Below are positions 1-21,308 of a stretch of 64,000 nt of DNA, piece by piece; positions within the stretch are counted from its first letter, which is position 1; each line of letters starts with the position of its first letter. The notes below the pieces were generated by a model, which saw only the letters and a program-made list of their open reading frames with translations, did no database searches and was not told where the DNA came from. The stretch is taken from positions 29,200,261 to 29,264,260 of the forward strand of contig NC_132878.1 in NCBI RefSeq assembly GCF_030463535.1, given 5' to 3'. Source of the stretch: Salminus brasiliensis. Its lineage: Eukaryota; Chordata; Actinopteri; Characiformes; Bryconidae. The position numbers were made by a program, and so were the translations under genes.

Positions 1-146
1 TTAGACCTAAATTAGCTTGCAAGGGCTATGGCTTGTTCATAATAATTGTTAAGACAGACCAAATTTCAATGCTTTATAAATACTCTGACTTCTCAAACCT
101 TGTCCCAATAAAACGTACCAATGGGCTTTAATCTGCCTATCACTCT

Positions 147-236
147 GAAATAATTGATGTCAACAAAGAAGGAGAAGGCCATAAGAAAATAGCAAAAAGT
201 TTCCTCAGTTTGTAACGTAATTAAGATATGGCAATA
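147..236 (+). mobile_element. Tc1-like transposase fragment (helix-turn-helix remnant)
   Basis: Reading 147 onward gives EIIDVNKEGEGHKKIAKSF, and after a one-base shift VSSVCNVIKIWQ. This resembles the first DNA-binding helix-turn-helix of Tc1 transposases (the usual pattern is GEGYKKIAK..VSSVRNVIKKW). It is frameshifted, short and without visible inverted repeats, so it is a dead fragment in the lama4 intron just before the first exon seen here. Confidence 0.6.
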
Positions 237-335
237 ATAAGACCATCAAGTCGACGTCTGATTTTTGTCCTGAAAAAAGTTTGTAGAAAAGAGGGTGCAG
301 AATTTCAGGGTGTTTCTTGCATGTGTGTGTTTCAG

Positions 336-9946
<9,611 letters not shown>

Positions 9947-11599
9947 ACCCCTGCCTCCACTGTGTCTTCAGTAAACAGCACACAAGAAGTTACATAATTT
10001 CCTTGTCTCCTCGTCCCTCATTCAACGTCCCTGCACTTTTTAAAATTACACAACTCTGGCTGTGTCCCAAATCGCATCATCTTACTGCAAACAGTGAATC
10101 AGAATCTGGTGCCCAAAGGTAAACGGGAAGTACCCAGTGTGTCAGGATCAGGGCTGTTTATTAATACTGTGATCATTTACACCCTGATACTCTTCTCTAA
10201 ATGAGTGTGAGGGGTGCGGCCAGCACTTTTAGGAAACTAAATATCGGCATAGATCATAAACAAGAGGCTTAGACCAGTTATGAAGAGCCTGTAAACAATA
10301 GTGTAACGTAAGAAGTTACAGTAAGAAGAAGCAGGTTGGATCGCAGCCCATTATGACATCACAGACTATCCTTATGAAAGGCTTATTCATGGTTAAAATG
10401 TGTTTATTTATATCATAAATATAGACCGTAGAAATCATTAGTAAGCAGTTATGACACATGAATGAAAAAGGCAGCAGAGAGCCCACATTCCTCCATACTG
10501 TTAAAGCTCAGATGCTGCTGGCTTCTGATCTTGTAACCTATGTTGTAACACGTACTCCAACGTGTTCCACCACTGCTGGTACTGGTGATGTTTTTGGTGT
10601 TTGCAGGTTTTGGACGCAGCTGTTTATATATCATAACTAATACTGTGCACTTCTTAACCCTGTCAAGCCTGTGTTAAATGTTCAGTGCTGACCGCAGATC
10701 TGTGTTGATTGAATTTAAGGTCACTGGGGTCACTGGTTCCTCCTTAAATTAAGACATGTTTGGGGGATGATTGATTTGCTCCAAAAATCTCCTTGCAGAC
10801 AGTGATCAATCATTAAGGTCCAACTGAAAGAGTGAAGATTGTGAACCTGTGTGTTGAGACAGTGAACGGCTGTGTCACAGTTCTGTTGGTTGTGCCTCAC
10901 GCCTTCTTATTAAACATTTATTAAAACCTGTCCTTTTTTTACTGAAGTGTCCCTCCTTCCCAATAAATGTACCTGTTTTAAACAGCTGCTCGGAGTGTTG
11001 CCGTGTGTTTAACTTCTGCTCCAAAGATACAACCACATTTCACTGAGAATCGGTGACATTTTTATTTAATTAAATTAAATTAATAAATAAATATATTTAT
11101 ACTGATGTCATTGCTGTCAGATCAGTTACTTCTCAACTTTCAATCTGCCCAGTACATCAGGTACCTATAGCACACCGACAGACTACCTAGGTACAGTATT
11201 TTTTTACACCCCTGCTGGTGATGGAAAGAAAAAAAACTGGCCAACAGAAACAATACTGGTAGCAAAGAATGAAAATATTGGATCTTATTGTTTAATAAGG
11301 CAGAATTTAGTTTAATACAATCTAAACAAAAAAATAAAAATTAATAAAGTGCATTTCTTTGACTTATAACAATAGTGGAACCATACTTCTATATAGAACA
11401 AGCTACAAATGAGAACCATTTAATCAGACAACTAAGATCATCTAAGCATCCAAACAGGTTCGTGGTTCTGTTTAGGACTTTTACTAAAAATAACTTCTTT
11501 ATGAATGTAAGATTGAGTCAGTTTAATGACTCTGTAAAATGCCCCTCTGCAGGTGCCCCTTGCCAGTGTAAACGGCAGCTTCCTACATGCGCTGCAGCA
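9947..11599 (+). other. lama4 3' UTR and lama4-tube1 intergenic region
   Basis: About 1 kb of probable 3' UTR follows the stop, then intergenic DNA. No gene was found. In particular I see no frame resembling FAM229B, which lies between these genes in human. An 80-codon open frame at 11375-11617 has no recognisable features. Confidence 0.55.
10962..10967 (+). terminator. lama4: Candidate lama4 polyadenylation signal
   Basis: AATAAA followed by a T/G-rich stretch (TGTACCTGTTTTA), about 1.0 kb after the stop codon. ATTAAA near 10909 is an alternative. No transcript evidence is available here. Confidence 0.5.
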
Positions 11600-11779
11600 G
11601 CATTAATAGTCACGTGATCTGCCTCATTGCGTCATCAGCGCGCGGCAGGCTGGTTTGAATGGTACCGGCGCGCATTAGCAGCTAAAAGCGTCTATTATAG
11701 CGGGGATCATTCATTAGTCATTAAACTTGGACTTTTCTCTTAAAATCGCGCTGATAGACTTTAATCCTGCGCGGCTGGA
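11600..11779 (+). promoter_or_regulatory. tube1: tube1 promoter and 5' UTR region
   Basis: A short CpG-rich island in otherwise AT-rich DNA (GCGCGCGGCAGG, ACCGGCGCGC) directly before the start codon. It contains a CACGTG E-box near 11611 and a CRE-like TGCGTCATCAGC near 11628. A CpG-rich promoter suits a broadly expressed centriole gene. The exact start of transcription is not visible. Confidence 0.55.
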
Positions 11780-14700
11780 ATGACTCAGTCGGTTGTTGTT
11801 CAAGGTAAGCGAGTTCAGCAGACTGTTAGCTAGCTAGCTAGCCTGGTCACACAGCTTCACGTTCGGCTCCAGTTGTTAAGAATGGTAGCGCTAGCTAATG
11901 TAACGTAGCTTTCACTCCTGATTAGTGTGTTAGTTTAATAACCAGTGTCTCCGGGAATCCCGCGCTGTTGTCTGGTGGAAATTAGCTAGCTAGCTAGTTA
12001 GCACGGCCGTTTGAAACTTTAGTGAAGCTCTGTCGGTTACCATAGCAACAGTGTAACAGCGCTATCAGCAGGGCTGCACTAACTCGAGCTGAAGGGTTTC
12101 AGCGTCTGTTGAGTTTGAGTTTTAGTCTTCGTCCTTTTGTTAAGAGTTTCTTTGCTTCCACTTGTTGCTTTTTCTTGCTGACCGCTGCGCTTATCATAGC
12201 AAAAGACAAAGAGCCTCGCCTGAAGACTGGATTTAAGGAATTTAGATGATGACTAAAGTGTATTAAACTGAACAGCAGCAGCAGCTGTGCTGTGTTGTCA
12301 GTTGAAATGTAAACACTTGTTGTCTGTCGGACTGCACGGTGACCAGTCGTCTTGGGTTGATGTCAGTCAGACAGCGTGGTAACCAGTTGTATTGTCTTGT
12401 CAATCTAACAGTAACAAGCTGTGTAGCATTGCCAGTCCAACAAGGTGGTAAGGTGCGGTGCTGTGTTGTCAGTCAGTCAGTGTTGTAAATAGCTGTGTGG
12501 TGTTGTCAGTCAGTCAGTGTTGTAAATAGCTGCGTGGTGTTGTCAGTCAGTCAGTGTTGTAAATAGCTGTCTGGTGTTGTCAGTCAGACAGTGTTGTAAA
12601 TAGCTGTTTGGTGTTGTCAGTCAGACAGTGTTGTAAATAGCTGTGTGGTGTTGTCAGTCTGACAGTGTTGTAAATAGCTGTGTGGTGTTGTCAGTCAGTC
12701 AGTGTTGTAAATAGCTGTGTGGTGTTGTCAGTCAGTCAGTGTTGTAAATAGCTGTCTGGTGTTGTCAGTCAGACAGTGTTGTAAATAGCTGTGTGGTGTT
12801 GTCAGTCAGACAGTGTTGTAAATAGCTGCGTGGTGTTGTCAGTCAGTCAGTGTTGTAAATAGCTGTGTGGTGTTGTCAGTCAGTCAGTGTTGTAAATAGC
12901 TGTCTGGTGTTGTCAGTCAGACAGTGTTGTAAATAGCTGTTTGGTGTTGTCAGTCAGACAGTGTTGTAAATAGCTGTGTGGTGTTGTCAGTCTGACAGTG
13001 TTGTAAATAGCTGTGTGGTGTTGTCAGTCAGACAGTGTTGTAAATAGCTGTGTGGTGTTGTCAGTCAGTCAGTGTTGTAAATAGCTGTCTGGTGTTGTCA
13101 GTCAGACAGTGTTGTAAATAGCTGTGTGGTGTTGTCAGTCAGACAGTGTTGTAAATAGCTGCGTGGTGTTGTTAGTTAGACAGTGTTGTAAATAGCTGTG
13201 TGGTGTTGTCAGTCAGACAGTGTTGTAAATAGCTGCGTGGTGTTGTCAGTCAGACAGTGTTGTAAATAGCTGCGTGGCGTTGTCAGTCTGACAGTGTTGT
13301 AAATAGCTGCGTGGTGTTGTCAGTCAGACAGTGTTGTAAATAGCTGTGTGGTGTTGTCAGTCAGACAGTGTTGTAAATAGCTGTGTGGTGTTGTCAGTCA
13401 GACAGTGTTGTAAATAGCTGCGTGGTGTTGTTAGTTAGACAGTGTTGTAAATAGCTGTGTGGTGTTGTCAGTCAGACAGTGTTGTAAATAGCTGTGTGGT
13501 GTTGTCAGTCAGACAGTGTTGTAAATAGCTGCGTGGTGTTGTCAGTCAGACAGTGTTGTAAATAGCTGCGTGGCGTTGTCAGTCTGACAGTGTTGTAAAT
13601 AGCTGCGTGGTGTTGTCAGTCAGACAGTGTTGTAAATAGCTGTGTGGTGTTGTCAGTCAGACAGTGTTGTAAATAGCTGCGTGGTGTTGTTAGTTAGACA
13701 GTGTTGTAAATAGCTGTGTGGTGTTGTCAGTCAGACAGTGTTGTAAATAGCTGTGTGGTGTTGTCAGTCAGACAGTGTTGTAAATAGCTGCGTGGTGTTG
13801 TCAGTCAGACAGTGTTGTAAATAGCTGCGTGGTGTTGTCAGTCAGACAGTGTTGTAAATAGCTGTGTGGTGTTGTCAGTCAGTCAGTGTTGTAAATAGCT
13901 GTCTGGTGTTGTCAGTCAGACAGTGTTGTATATAGCTGCGTGGCGTTGTCAGTCTGACAGTGTTGTAAATAGCTGCGTGGCGTTGTCAGTCTGACAGTGT
14001 TGTAAATAGCTGCGTGGCGTTGTCAGTCAGACAGTGTTGTAAATAGCTGCGTGGCGTTGTCAGTCAGACAGTGTCGTAAATAGCTGCGTGGCGTTGTCAG
14101 TCTGACAGTGTTGTAAATAGCTGCGTGGTGTTGTCAGTCTGACAGTGTTGTAAATAGCTGCGTGGTGTTGTCAGTCTGACAGTGTTGTAAATAGCTGCGT
14201 GGTGTTGTCAGTCTGACAGTGTTGTAAATAGCTGCGTGGTGTTGTCAGTCTGTCAGTGTTGTAAATAGCTGCGTGGTGTTGTCAGTCTGTCAGTGTTGTA
14301 AATAGCTGCGTGGTGTTGTCAGTCTGACAGTGTTGTAAATAGCTGCGTGGTGTTGTCAGTCTGACAGTGTTGTAAATAGCTGCGTGGTGTTGTCAGTCAG
14401 TCAGTGTTGTAAATAGCTGCGTGGTGTTGTCAGTCTGTCAGTGTTGTAAATAGCTGCGTGGTGTTGTCAGTCTGTCAGTGTTGTAAATAGCTGCGTGGTG
14501 TTGTCAGTCTGACAGTGTTGTAAATAGCTGCGTGGTGTTGTCAGTCAGACAGTGTTGTAAATAGCTGCGTGGTGTTGTCAGTCTGACAGTGTTGTAAATA
14601 GCTGCGTGGTGTTGTCAGTCAGACAGTGTTGTAAATAGCTGTGTGGTGTTGTTAGTTAGACAGTGAGGTAGCTAGCTGTGAAGTAATCAGCGAAATTGTA

Positions 14701-16763
14701 ATGTCATTCACACAAGTTCTGTAACTGGCTGCCTTGTGTAGTGTTATCAGTCAGACATTGTGGTAACTAGCTGTGTTGTGTTGATAGTTGGACTGTAACC
14801 ACATGTGTTGTCAGTCAGACAGTGTTGTAAATAGCTGCGTGGCGTTGTCAGCCAGACAGTGTTGTAAATAGCTGCGTGGCGTTGTCAGTCTGACAGTGTT
14901 GTAAATAGCTGTGTGGCGTTGTCAGTCTGACAGTGTTGTAAATAGCTGTGTGGTGTTGTTAGTTAGACAGTGTTATAATTAGCTGTGTGGTGTTGTTAGT
15001 TAGACAGTGTTGTAAATAGCTGTGTTGTGTTGTTAGTTAGACAGTGAGGTAGCTAGCTGTGAAGTAATCAGCGAAATTGTGATGTCATTCACACAAGTTC
15101 TGTAACTGGCTGCCTTGTGTGGTGTTGTCAGTCAGACATTGTGGTAACTAGCTGTGTTGTGTTGTGTTGATAGTTGGACTGTAACCACATGTGTTGTCAG
15201 TCAGACAGTGCAGTAACTAGCTGTGTTGTGTTGTGGTCAGTGTGAGAAACAGGCATTTTTGTCAGGTGAACAGTGCGGTGACTAGTTGTGTTGTTGTCAG
15301 GTGAACAGTGCGGTGACTATCGGTGTGTTGTCAGCTGAACAGTGCGGTGACTAGTTGTGTGTTGTCAGCTGAACAGTGCGGTGACTAGTTGTGTGTTGTT
15401 GTCAGGTGAACTGTGTGGTGACTAGTTGTGTGTTGTTGTCAGGTGAACTGTGCGGTGACTAGTTGTGTGTTGTTGTCAGCTGAACAGTGCGGTGACTAGT
15501 TGTGTGTTGTTGTCAGGTGAACTGTGTGGTGACTAGTTGTGTGTTGTTGTCAGGTGAACTGTGCGGTGACTAGTTGTGTTGTTGTCAGCTGAACAGTAAG
15601 GTAAACAGCATTTTTTGTTGTCAGTTTAGCGGTGCAGTAATGAGCTGTGCTGTGTTGTTGGTCGGACAGTGTGACAACCAGCTGTGTTGACTATCAAATC
15701 GTGTGATGACTCGTGGTGTGTTGTTGGTAGTCGGAGTCAGTAAGGTAAACGGTGGAGTTGTGCTGGTATTTAGACCAGATGTGGTGGTGTTGTCAGCTGG
15801 ACAGTGTACAAATCAAGCCAGGCAGTCAGTGCAGTAATTAGGTATGTTGTGATGCCAGTGAGTGCAGTAACCATCTGTGCTGTGTTGTTGTCAGTTGGAC
15901 AGTGCGGTAACCAGGTAGGCTGCAGGTTCTGGGACCTGGCGCTGAGAGAGCATTCGCATGTCAACAAGGTAAGACACACCCTCGCACACACTACACTACA
16001 CTCATTTCCTGTTCCTGTCTCATAGCAACATAATACAGTCAGAGTTTTGGGAAAACCCTGGAAAAGACCCAGAAACTTAAAAAAAAAAGTAACTATATTG
16101 TAGCACATGACAACAGCTATAAAAAAAAAGTATGATAAAAGTATGAAAAAAAATTAAGCATATTACTTAAAATTAAACAGTATCTTACAGTATCTGTCTC
16201 AAAGTTGGAGGTGGTTGCCAAGCAGTGTAACAGCCAGTGCTTATTTCATGACCACACAGGGATTTTAACAAATTAATAGCTTTAATACATAATAAATGTA
16301 TACTGGGTATTTCTAGAACTCTTTTATTCACAGTAAAATGTTGTTTATACTCCACAGAAAGGAATTTATGACGAGGCGCTGAGCAGCTTCTTTCAGAATG
16401 TAGATCCAAGGTAAAACAAAGCATTTTATTTTTTACAAATGAGTGCATACTTTATTACATATTATTATAATGAATTCTAACTGATTTATCATTCCATAAC
16501 AGTGGAATCAGTGCCTTCATATTTATAAACTGTATTACTGAAGTGAGAAGCTGAGCGCTGTGTTTCTGTAGGAGGAGTGATGGAGGAGGTGGAGGAGCTC
16601 CGGGCAGCAGGATCTCTGGGCTAAGGGCTCGGGTAAATGCTTCTATTTTCCCTGCAACCATGGAGTCTGTAGACTTTTCACAAAGGAAGGGGTACCTCGA
16701 TTGAGAACCATAACACGTACACATACACTGTGTGTTCTAGAAAGCTGCTATATATATATATAT

Positions 16764-16795
<32 letters not shown>

Positions 16796-18900
16796 AGGCC
16801 ACTAAATAGGAGCACATAGTGGGTGTTTCTGATACAGTGACCAGTGTGAGAAAGCACATTTGTAATAAAGGATGCACTGAGTGAAAACACAAGGTCTCAC
16901 TTCCTCTGTCCCTGTTCTGTAGGCGGTGTTGGTGGATATGGAAGAAGGCGTTCTCAGTGAGGTCCTGCAGGGCCCCCTGCGGCAGCTTTTCAGCTCCACT
17001 CAGCTTATTAGTGATGTGTCTGGCTCTGGAAACAACTGGTAAGGAGCACCCCCTGCAGGGCAGATGGTAATTAAGATGAATTGATGATGTCGTAATATAT
17101 ATGTGTGTCTGTGTCAGGGCAGTGGGCCACCACTCCTATGGCAGTGTGTATCGTGAGCAGATAGTGGAACAGGTGCGCAGGGCAGCAGAACAATGCGACT
17201 GCCTCCAGTGCTTCTTCATCATACACTCTATGGGTGGAGGTGAGTGTGCAGTAAAGCAGTAGTTCAGATGAAAAGCCCCCGTGTTACCTAAACTGTAGGG
17301 AGTTAAGGGGGTTCAACTTTGCTTTCATCTCAGTAAAGCTGAAGTCTGAAGTTTTTTTTATTTAATTTTTTTATTCCACTTTAAATAGTCCAGCACTTAG
17401 ATTTGCTGATTCCTTCTTATTTGCCAGCTTGTTGTTGGAATTTGCTGTTCCACCTTAACATATGCAGTAGTTATTTTCAGTGGGTAAGGGTGAGGTGCCA
17501 TAATTTATGCTGATATGCTATGTATGTTTGTTTGTCTTTGTGTGTAGGAACCGGTTCAGGTTTGGGGACACGTGTGTTAAAGCTGCTGGAGGACGAATTC
17601 CCAGAGGTCTGCCGTCTCGTCACTGCAGTCTATCCATCTGCTGAAGATGATGTCATCACATCCCCCTATAACAGTGTCCTAGCCATGAGGGAGCTAACGG
17701 AACACGCAGACTGCGTTCTACCCATAGAGAACCAGGTGTGTGTATGTTTCTGTGTATTAGGTACCTTCTTCCTTTCCTTCTACAGATAGCTGTAATTGAG
17801 AGGTTGCTTTGTCTAGTTCTATAATGGACTGCCTTGGGACTTCTTTTCTTAAGTCTGAACTTACACTGAACACTGAATACTGTGGAAGACGGGACACCAC
17901 AGATACACTGGATACCACAGCAACCTGGTGAAAGTGATACAATGTTAATGGGGCTGTTAGGGTCAGTGAAAGCAGTAGATCTGCTCTACTGCTGTGGAGC
18001 GAGCTGAGTCTAGTAAGGGAAAGTGAAGCATTTTACTATTTAATCACTTACTCACTATTTTTACAGTATTTTGGTTAAATATCCCTCAGGATTGGTTCAA
18101 AATCCTGTTATATCAGTGCAGTGCTAACAGTGTTATCCACCTGTAAGTACAATTATTCAATTATATTTAGAATTGATCTGCTGTTTTTAACAGTTTTTAA
18201 AGTTTGTAAAAATTATTACTGGTGTTTTGGTTGTTTTGTCTCCCAACTGCAGTCTCTGATGGACATTGTGAGTAAAATTCAGCACATGGCTCACACTGGA
18301 AAACCAGGGAGTGTGATAAAGAAGGACAGTACCATCATCTCCGGGCAGGGGGGCGTGTCCAAGACCGAGAAACCCTTTGATGCCATGAACAACATTGTGG
18401 CCAACCTTCTGCTCAACATTACCAGGTAGCTAACATGTAAGCTTATACCTCACCAATTAGCACTGGGACTACAGGGAAAATGTAGCTAACATGTAATGGA
18501 AGCTTATACCCAGTTAGCACTAGAGCTACAAGATACTCCTCAAAGCATGTGGAGCTGTTAATGAATCTCTAATAATGAATACAGTGTTTGTTTGTTTTGA
18601 ATGTTTGTTATTGGGTTGCAGCTCTGCACGGTTTGAAGGTTCTCTCAACATGGACCTGAACGAGATCGCGATGAATCTCGTACCATTTCCACGGTTACAC
18701 TACCTGGTGTCCAGCCTTACTCCCCTGTATACACTGGCAGATGTTAATATACCCACTCGCAGGTACTCAACTTTTTTTGCCATACTGAGAACTAAAACAA
18801 ATACGTGTAGTGTTATTCAGTCATTTAATAATTGTGTCAATGGAAGGTCCCCACAAGTGTGTGTCTGTGTGTGTCTGTGTGTGTCTGTGTGTGTCTGTGT

Positions 18901-18952
<52 letters not shown>

Positions 18953-20304
18953 AGGCTGGATCAGATGTTCACTGATGCGTTCAGTAAGGATCACCAGCTA
19001 ATGAGAGCTGACCCTAAACACAACCTGTATCTTGCCTGTGCTCTAATGCTGAGGGGCAACGTCCAGCTTTCTGACCTCCGCCGGAACATTGAGAGGTTAC
19101 TGTCCTCTTCTCTTTTCCTTTAATCTCTTCTCTCGTAAGTCCCGGATATTCTGTAGGAACTCTCTCTCTCTCTGTGTCTCTCACTCAGACTGAGGCCGAC
19201 TCTGTCGTTTGTTCAGTGGAACACTGAAGGATGGAAGACTGGTCTGTGTTCAGTTCCTCCGGTTGGTCACACACACTCTCTGCTGGCTCTGGCTAATAAC
19301 ACCTGTGTCAAGCCTTCCTTTATGGATCTCAGGGAGCGCTTCGTTCGACTTTACCGCAAAAAGGTACATGGCATGTAATGTAGGTAGATGTAGGTACAGT
19401 CGTATGCAAAGTTTGGACACCCCTGGCGAAATGAGAAATGAAATGTTGAAATATGTTAAATAAGCTTAAATATGATATTTTTCTGTACATTTTGCACACG
19501 GTTTGTATTTATTTACTGCCTTTGCAACAGATTAGAGTCACAGCTGAAAATGTGACATGAAATATGCCATTATTAACAGATTTTATGTTGAAATTCAGTA
19601 CTTAAACAGCAACAGTGCAAAAGTGTGTCCCTGTAGAGAATGTGACCTATTTACACTTTGAAAATCAATAAATACGTGTAAACTGAGATGCCCAAAACAT
19701 TTGCATAAGACTGTATGCAGTTATGGTCAGAAGTTTACATACACTCATCATGTACATTAGTGTCATGGCAATATTTAGCTATTAGTGATATATTTGAATC
19801 ATTCTTTTTCTGGGACAGAATGAGTGAGAATGGAATTCTATCTTTAATAGAAATTGGTGTGCAAGTATTTAAATATCTCTTAGCATGTTGTACCTAGACT
19901 AGATACTTTTGGTAGTCATCAGCAAGCTTCTGGCAGAATTCGAATTGTATATGATCACTCTTTTTGGCAGAATGGGCAGAATTCATGGTGTTTCTAATAA
20001 AGTGGCCAGTGCATAGAAGCACAAGGTGTTTCTAATGCAGTTAGAGTCAGTTAGCCAGTGAGTAGGAGCTTGAGGTAGGTGTTTCTAATAAAATGCTGAC
20101 AGTTCACTGAACCCTTAATAACAGCTTTTTTTGTGTGTTCTATAGGCTCACCTGCATCACTACCTAGGTGTGGACGGGATGGATGTGTCTGGTTTCAGTG
20201 AGGCTCTGAGCTCTCTCTCTGCTCTTATAGACGAGTACAGCCAGCTGGACTCTACCAAAACAGCTCCCACTCAGGAGCCCCCCCGACTGAACATCGCCTG
20301 CTAA
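11780..20304 (+). CDS. tube1: Tubulin epsilon chain (complete, 12 exons)
   Basis: Centrosomal tubulin needed for stable triplet microtubules in centrioles and basal bodies. It acts with delta-tubulin. Exons: 11780-11804, 15895-15968, 16358-16410, 16572-16632, 16923-17038, 17118-17239, 17548-17735, 18253-18425, 18622-18762, 18955-19095, 19189-19363, 20146-20304. They sum to 1428 nt (475 residues plus stop), the same length as human TUBE1. N-terminus MTQSVVVQ-VGQCGNQ carries the tubulin nucleotide-binding GQCGNQ. The tubulin signature GGGTGSGLG is split by intron 6. AMNNIVANLLLN, ARFEGSLNMDLNEI and DLRRNIERL are epsilon-type blocks. A glycine-rich stretch in exon 4 (SDGGGGGAPGS) differs from mammals. 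Intron 1 is filled with a 37-bp tandem repeat. The neighbours match human 6q21. Confidence 0.97.
12330..15894 (+). repeat. 37-bp minisatellite filling tube1 intron 1, related to the exon 2 splice junction
   Basis: The core, about 12460-14680, holds roughly 60 near-identical units of 37 bp (pattern TGGTGTTGTCAGTCAGACAG then TGTTGTAAATAGCTG). Copies marked by GTTAGTTAGA at 13171, 13430 and 13689 are spaced exactly 259 bp apart (7 units), a higher-order repeat. A 170-bp block starting at 14651 is repeated at 15032. From about 15255 to 15600 a variant unit (GTCAGCTGAACAGTGCGGTG) dominates, and diverged units continue to the exon 2 acceptor. The acceptor with the first exon 2 bases (GTCAG|TTGGACAGTGCGGTAAC) aligns with the unit. 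TGCG/TGTG variation between units looks like CpG decay. Confidence 0.95.
15895..15968 (+). CDS. tube1: tube1 exon 2
   Basis: Encodes VGQCGNQVGCRFWDLALREHSHVNK, the tubulin N-terminal nucleotide-binding strand and helix. The upstream acceptor is TG-rich (GTGCTGTGTTGTTGTCAG) with few C residues. The first 20 or so bases of the exon resemble the intron 1 repeat unit, so the functional acceptor is preceded by dozens of look-alikes. Confidence 0.95.
16750..16794. repeat. TA/GATA microsatellite in tube1 intron 4
   Basis: TA repeats run directly into about seven GATA units. Just downstream (about 16800-16850) is a fragment similar to the inverted form of the lama4 42-bp unit (GTGGGTGTTTCTGATACAGT). 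Confidence 0.85.
18858..18951 (+). repeat. TG microsatellite at the tube1 exon 10 acceptor
   Basis: About 45 TG units with CTG interruptions in the first half end at TTTAG, the acceptor of the exon at 18955. This intron has almost no other pyrimidine tract. Confidence 0.9.
19397..19713. mobile_element. Tc1/mariner-type MITE (317 bp) in tube1 intron 11
   Basis: Left end CAGTCGTATGCAAAGTTT and the inverted right end (AAACATTTGCATAAGACTG) match. TA flanks both sides (19395-19396, 19714-19715). It has no coding capacity. The size and TA target point to a deletion derivative of a Tc1-like element. Confidence 0.82.
19718..19915 (+). mobile_element. Fragment of a Tc1-type terminal repeat
   Basis: CAGTTATGGTCAGAAGTTTA followed by CATACACTCATC resembles the outer end of Sleeping Beauty-like Tc1 elements. 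No opposite end is seen, so it is a solo or truncated end inserted beside the MITE at 19397-19713. Confidence 0.6.
19985..20095 (-). repeat. Dispersed repeat related to the lama4 42-bp minisatellite unit
   Basis: GGTGTTTCTAATAAAGTGGC appears with partial repeats (GGTGTTTCTAATGCAGTTAG, GGTGTTTCTAATAAAATGC). This is the reverse complement of the unit amplified at 7605-8062. Confidence 0.7.
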
Positions 20305-20709
20305 TGCCCAGGTCAAAACCGGCCCTCCACCTTGCAGTACTGGCTCAGAAATGCTAGAAGTAGGACTGCCAGAAAATGTATTTGATCAACCGAAACAAGA
20401 GCACAGACCGAATGTAGACTTCTTGCAGTTGCTACTGTGATCAGTTCTGCTCCATGCCTCAGTTTGTTTTTTATTAATAACATTCACACGTCATCTAGTG
20501 TCAGAAACCTAAACTAGCTGGTTAAGGACATATGCAGTATGAATGGGTACTATGAAAAGTTGGGTATACTTGTGTGTTTTTTTTTTTTTTTTTTTTTCAT
20601 ATCATATCTAAGATTTGTCTTTTGACTGTACAGACTGAACGTATGAACAGTAAATTACTGGTCCGTTATTTCATGCTGTGCATGTTAATATGAAGTTTGC
20701 AAGTAAGTA

Positions 20710-20715
20710 AATAAA
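20710..20715 (+). terminator. tube1: Candidate tube1 polyadenylation signal
   Basis: AATAAA about 405 bases after the stop, downstream of a poly-T tract (about 20577-20597). It is the first canonical signal after the coding region. Confidence 0.6.
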
Positions 20716-21060
20716 CAAGTAAAATCAGGTGTTTTTGAGAATTGACTTGTATATATGTTTTATATATGTATATATACGTATATATGTTTTAATGTTGTCT
20801 TTTGTGTAAACACTGATTCATCATACTACACTCTTTAAAACCTGTTTAAACAAAAAAGTTGAAGAAATGAAGAAATACAATTTGTAGAGTCACTCTATGG
20901 AGAGTCACTCTAAGTCTAGATTTTGTGTTTTATACAGTATAATAAAAAATGAATCTGTGTTTTCAATGGTTAAGCAGTTGGTAATGTATAAAAAAACATT
21001 AAAACCTTCATAGGTTTGAAAGTACTATTAGACAATTATTAGTTTTATGTATATTAGTTC

Positions 21061-21308
21061 TAGTAATATTAATATTCAGAATGAAGCTCTAATAGTATTA
21101 ATATCCAGAATGAAGTTCATTAATATCCAGAATAAAGCTCTAATAACATTAATATCCAGAATGAAGTTCTAATAACATTAATATCCAGAATGAAGCTCTA
21201 ATATCATTAATATCCAGAATGAAGTTCTAATATCATTAATATTCAGACTGAAACTCTAATGACATTATTATCCAGAATGAAGCTCTAATAACATTAAAAT
21301 CCGGAATA
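21061..21308 (-). repeat. Small array of the ccn6 intron satellite, in opposite orientation
   Basis: About nine diverged copies of ATTAATATCCAGAATGAAGC with TCTAATAACATT. This is the reverse complement of the unit filling 23930-33875 (GAGCTTCATTCTGGATATTA). It lies between tube1 and ccn6, about 2 kb beyond the ccn6 stop. Confidence 0.92.

Noticed and set aside
228-335. Upstream extension of the lama4 exon at 336
   Set aside because: The open frame continues leftwards, but a good acceptor (GTGTGTTTCAG) at 325-335 matches the start of homology. The upstream residues do not resemble laminin.
11375-11617. Small gene between lama4 and tube1 (FAM229B candidate)
   Set aside because: The 80-codon frame has no resemblance to FAM229B, no supporting splice sites, and runs into the tube1 promoter region.
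12460-14680. 37-bp array considered as CRISPR because of repeat length
   Set aside because: Units abut directly without spacers and the flanks are vertebrate exons.
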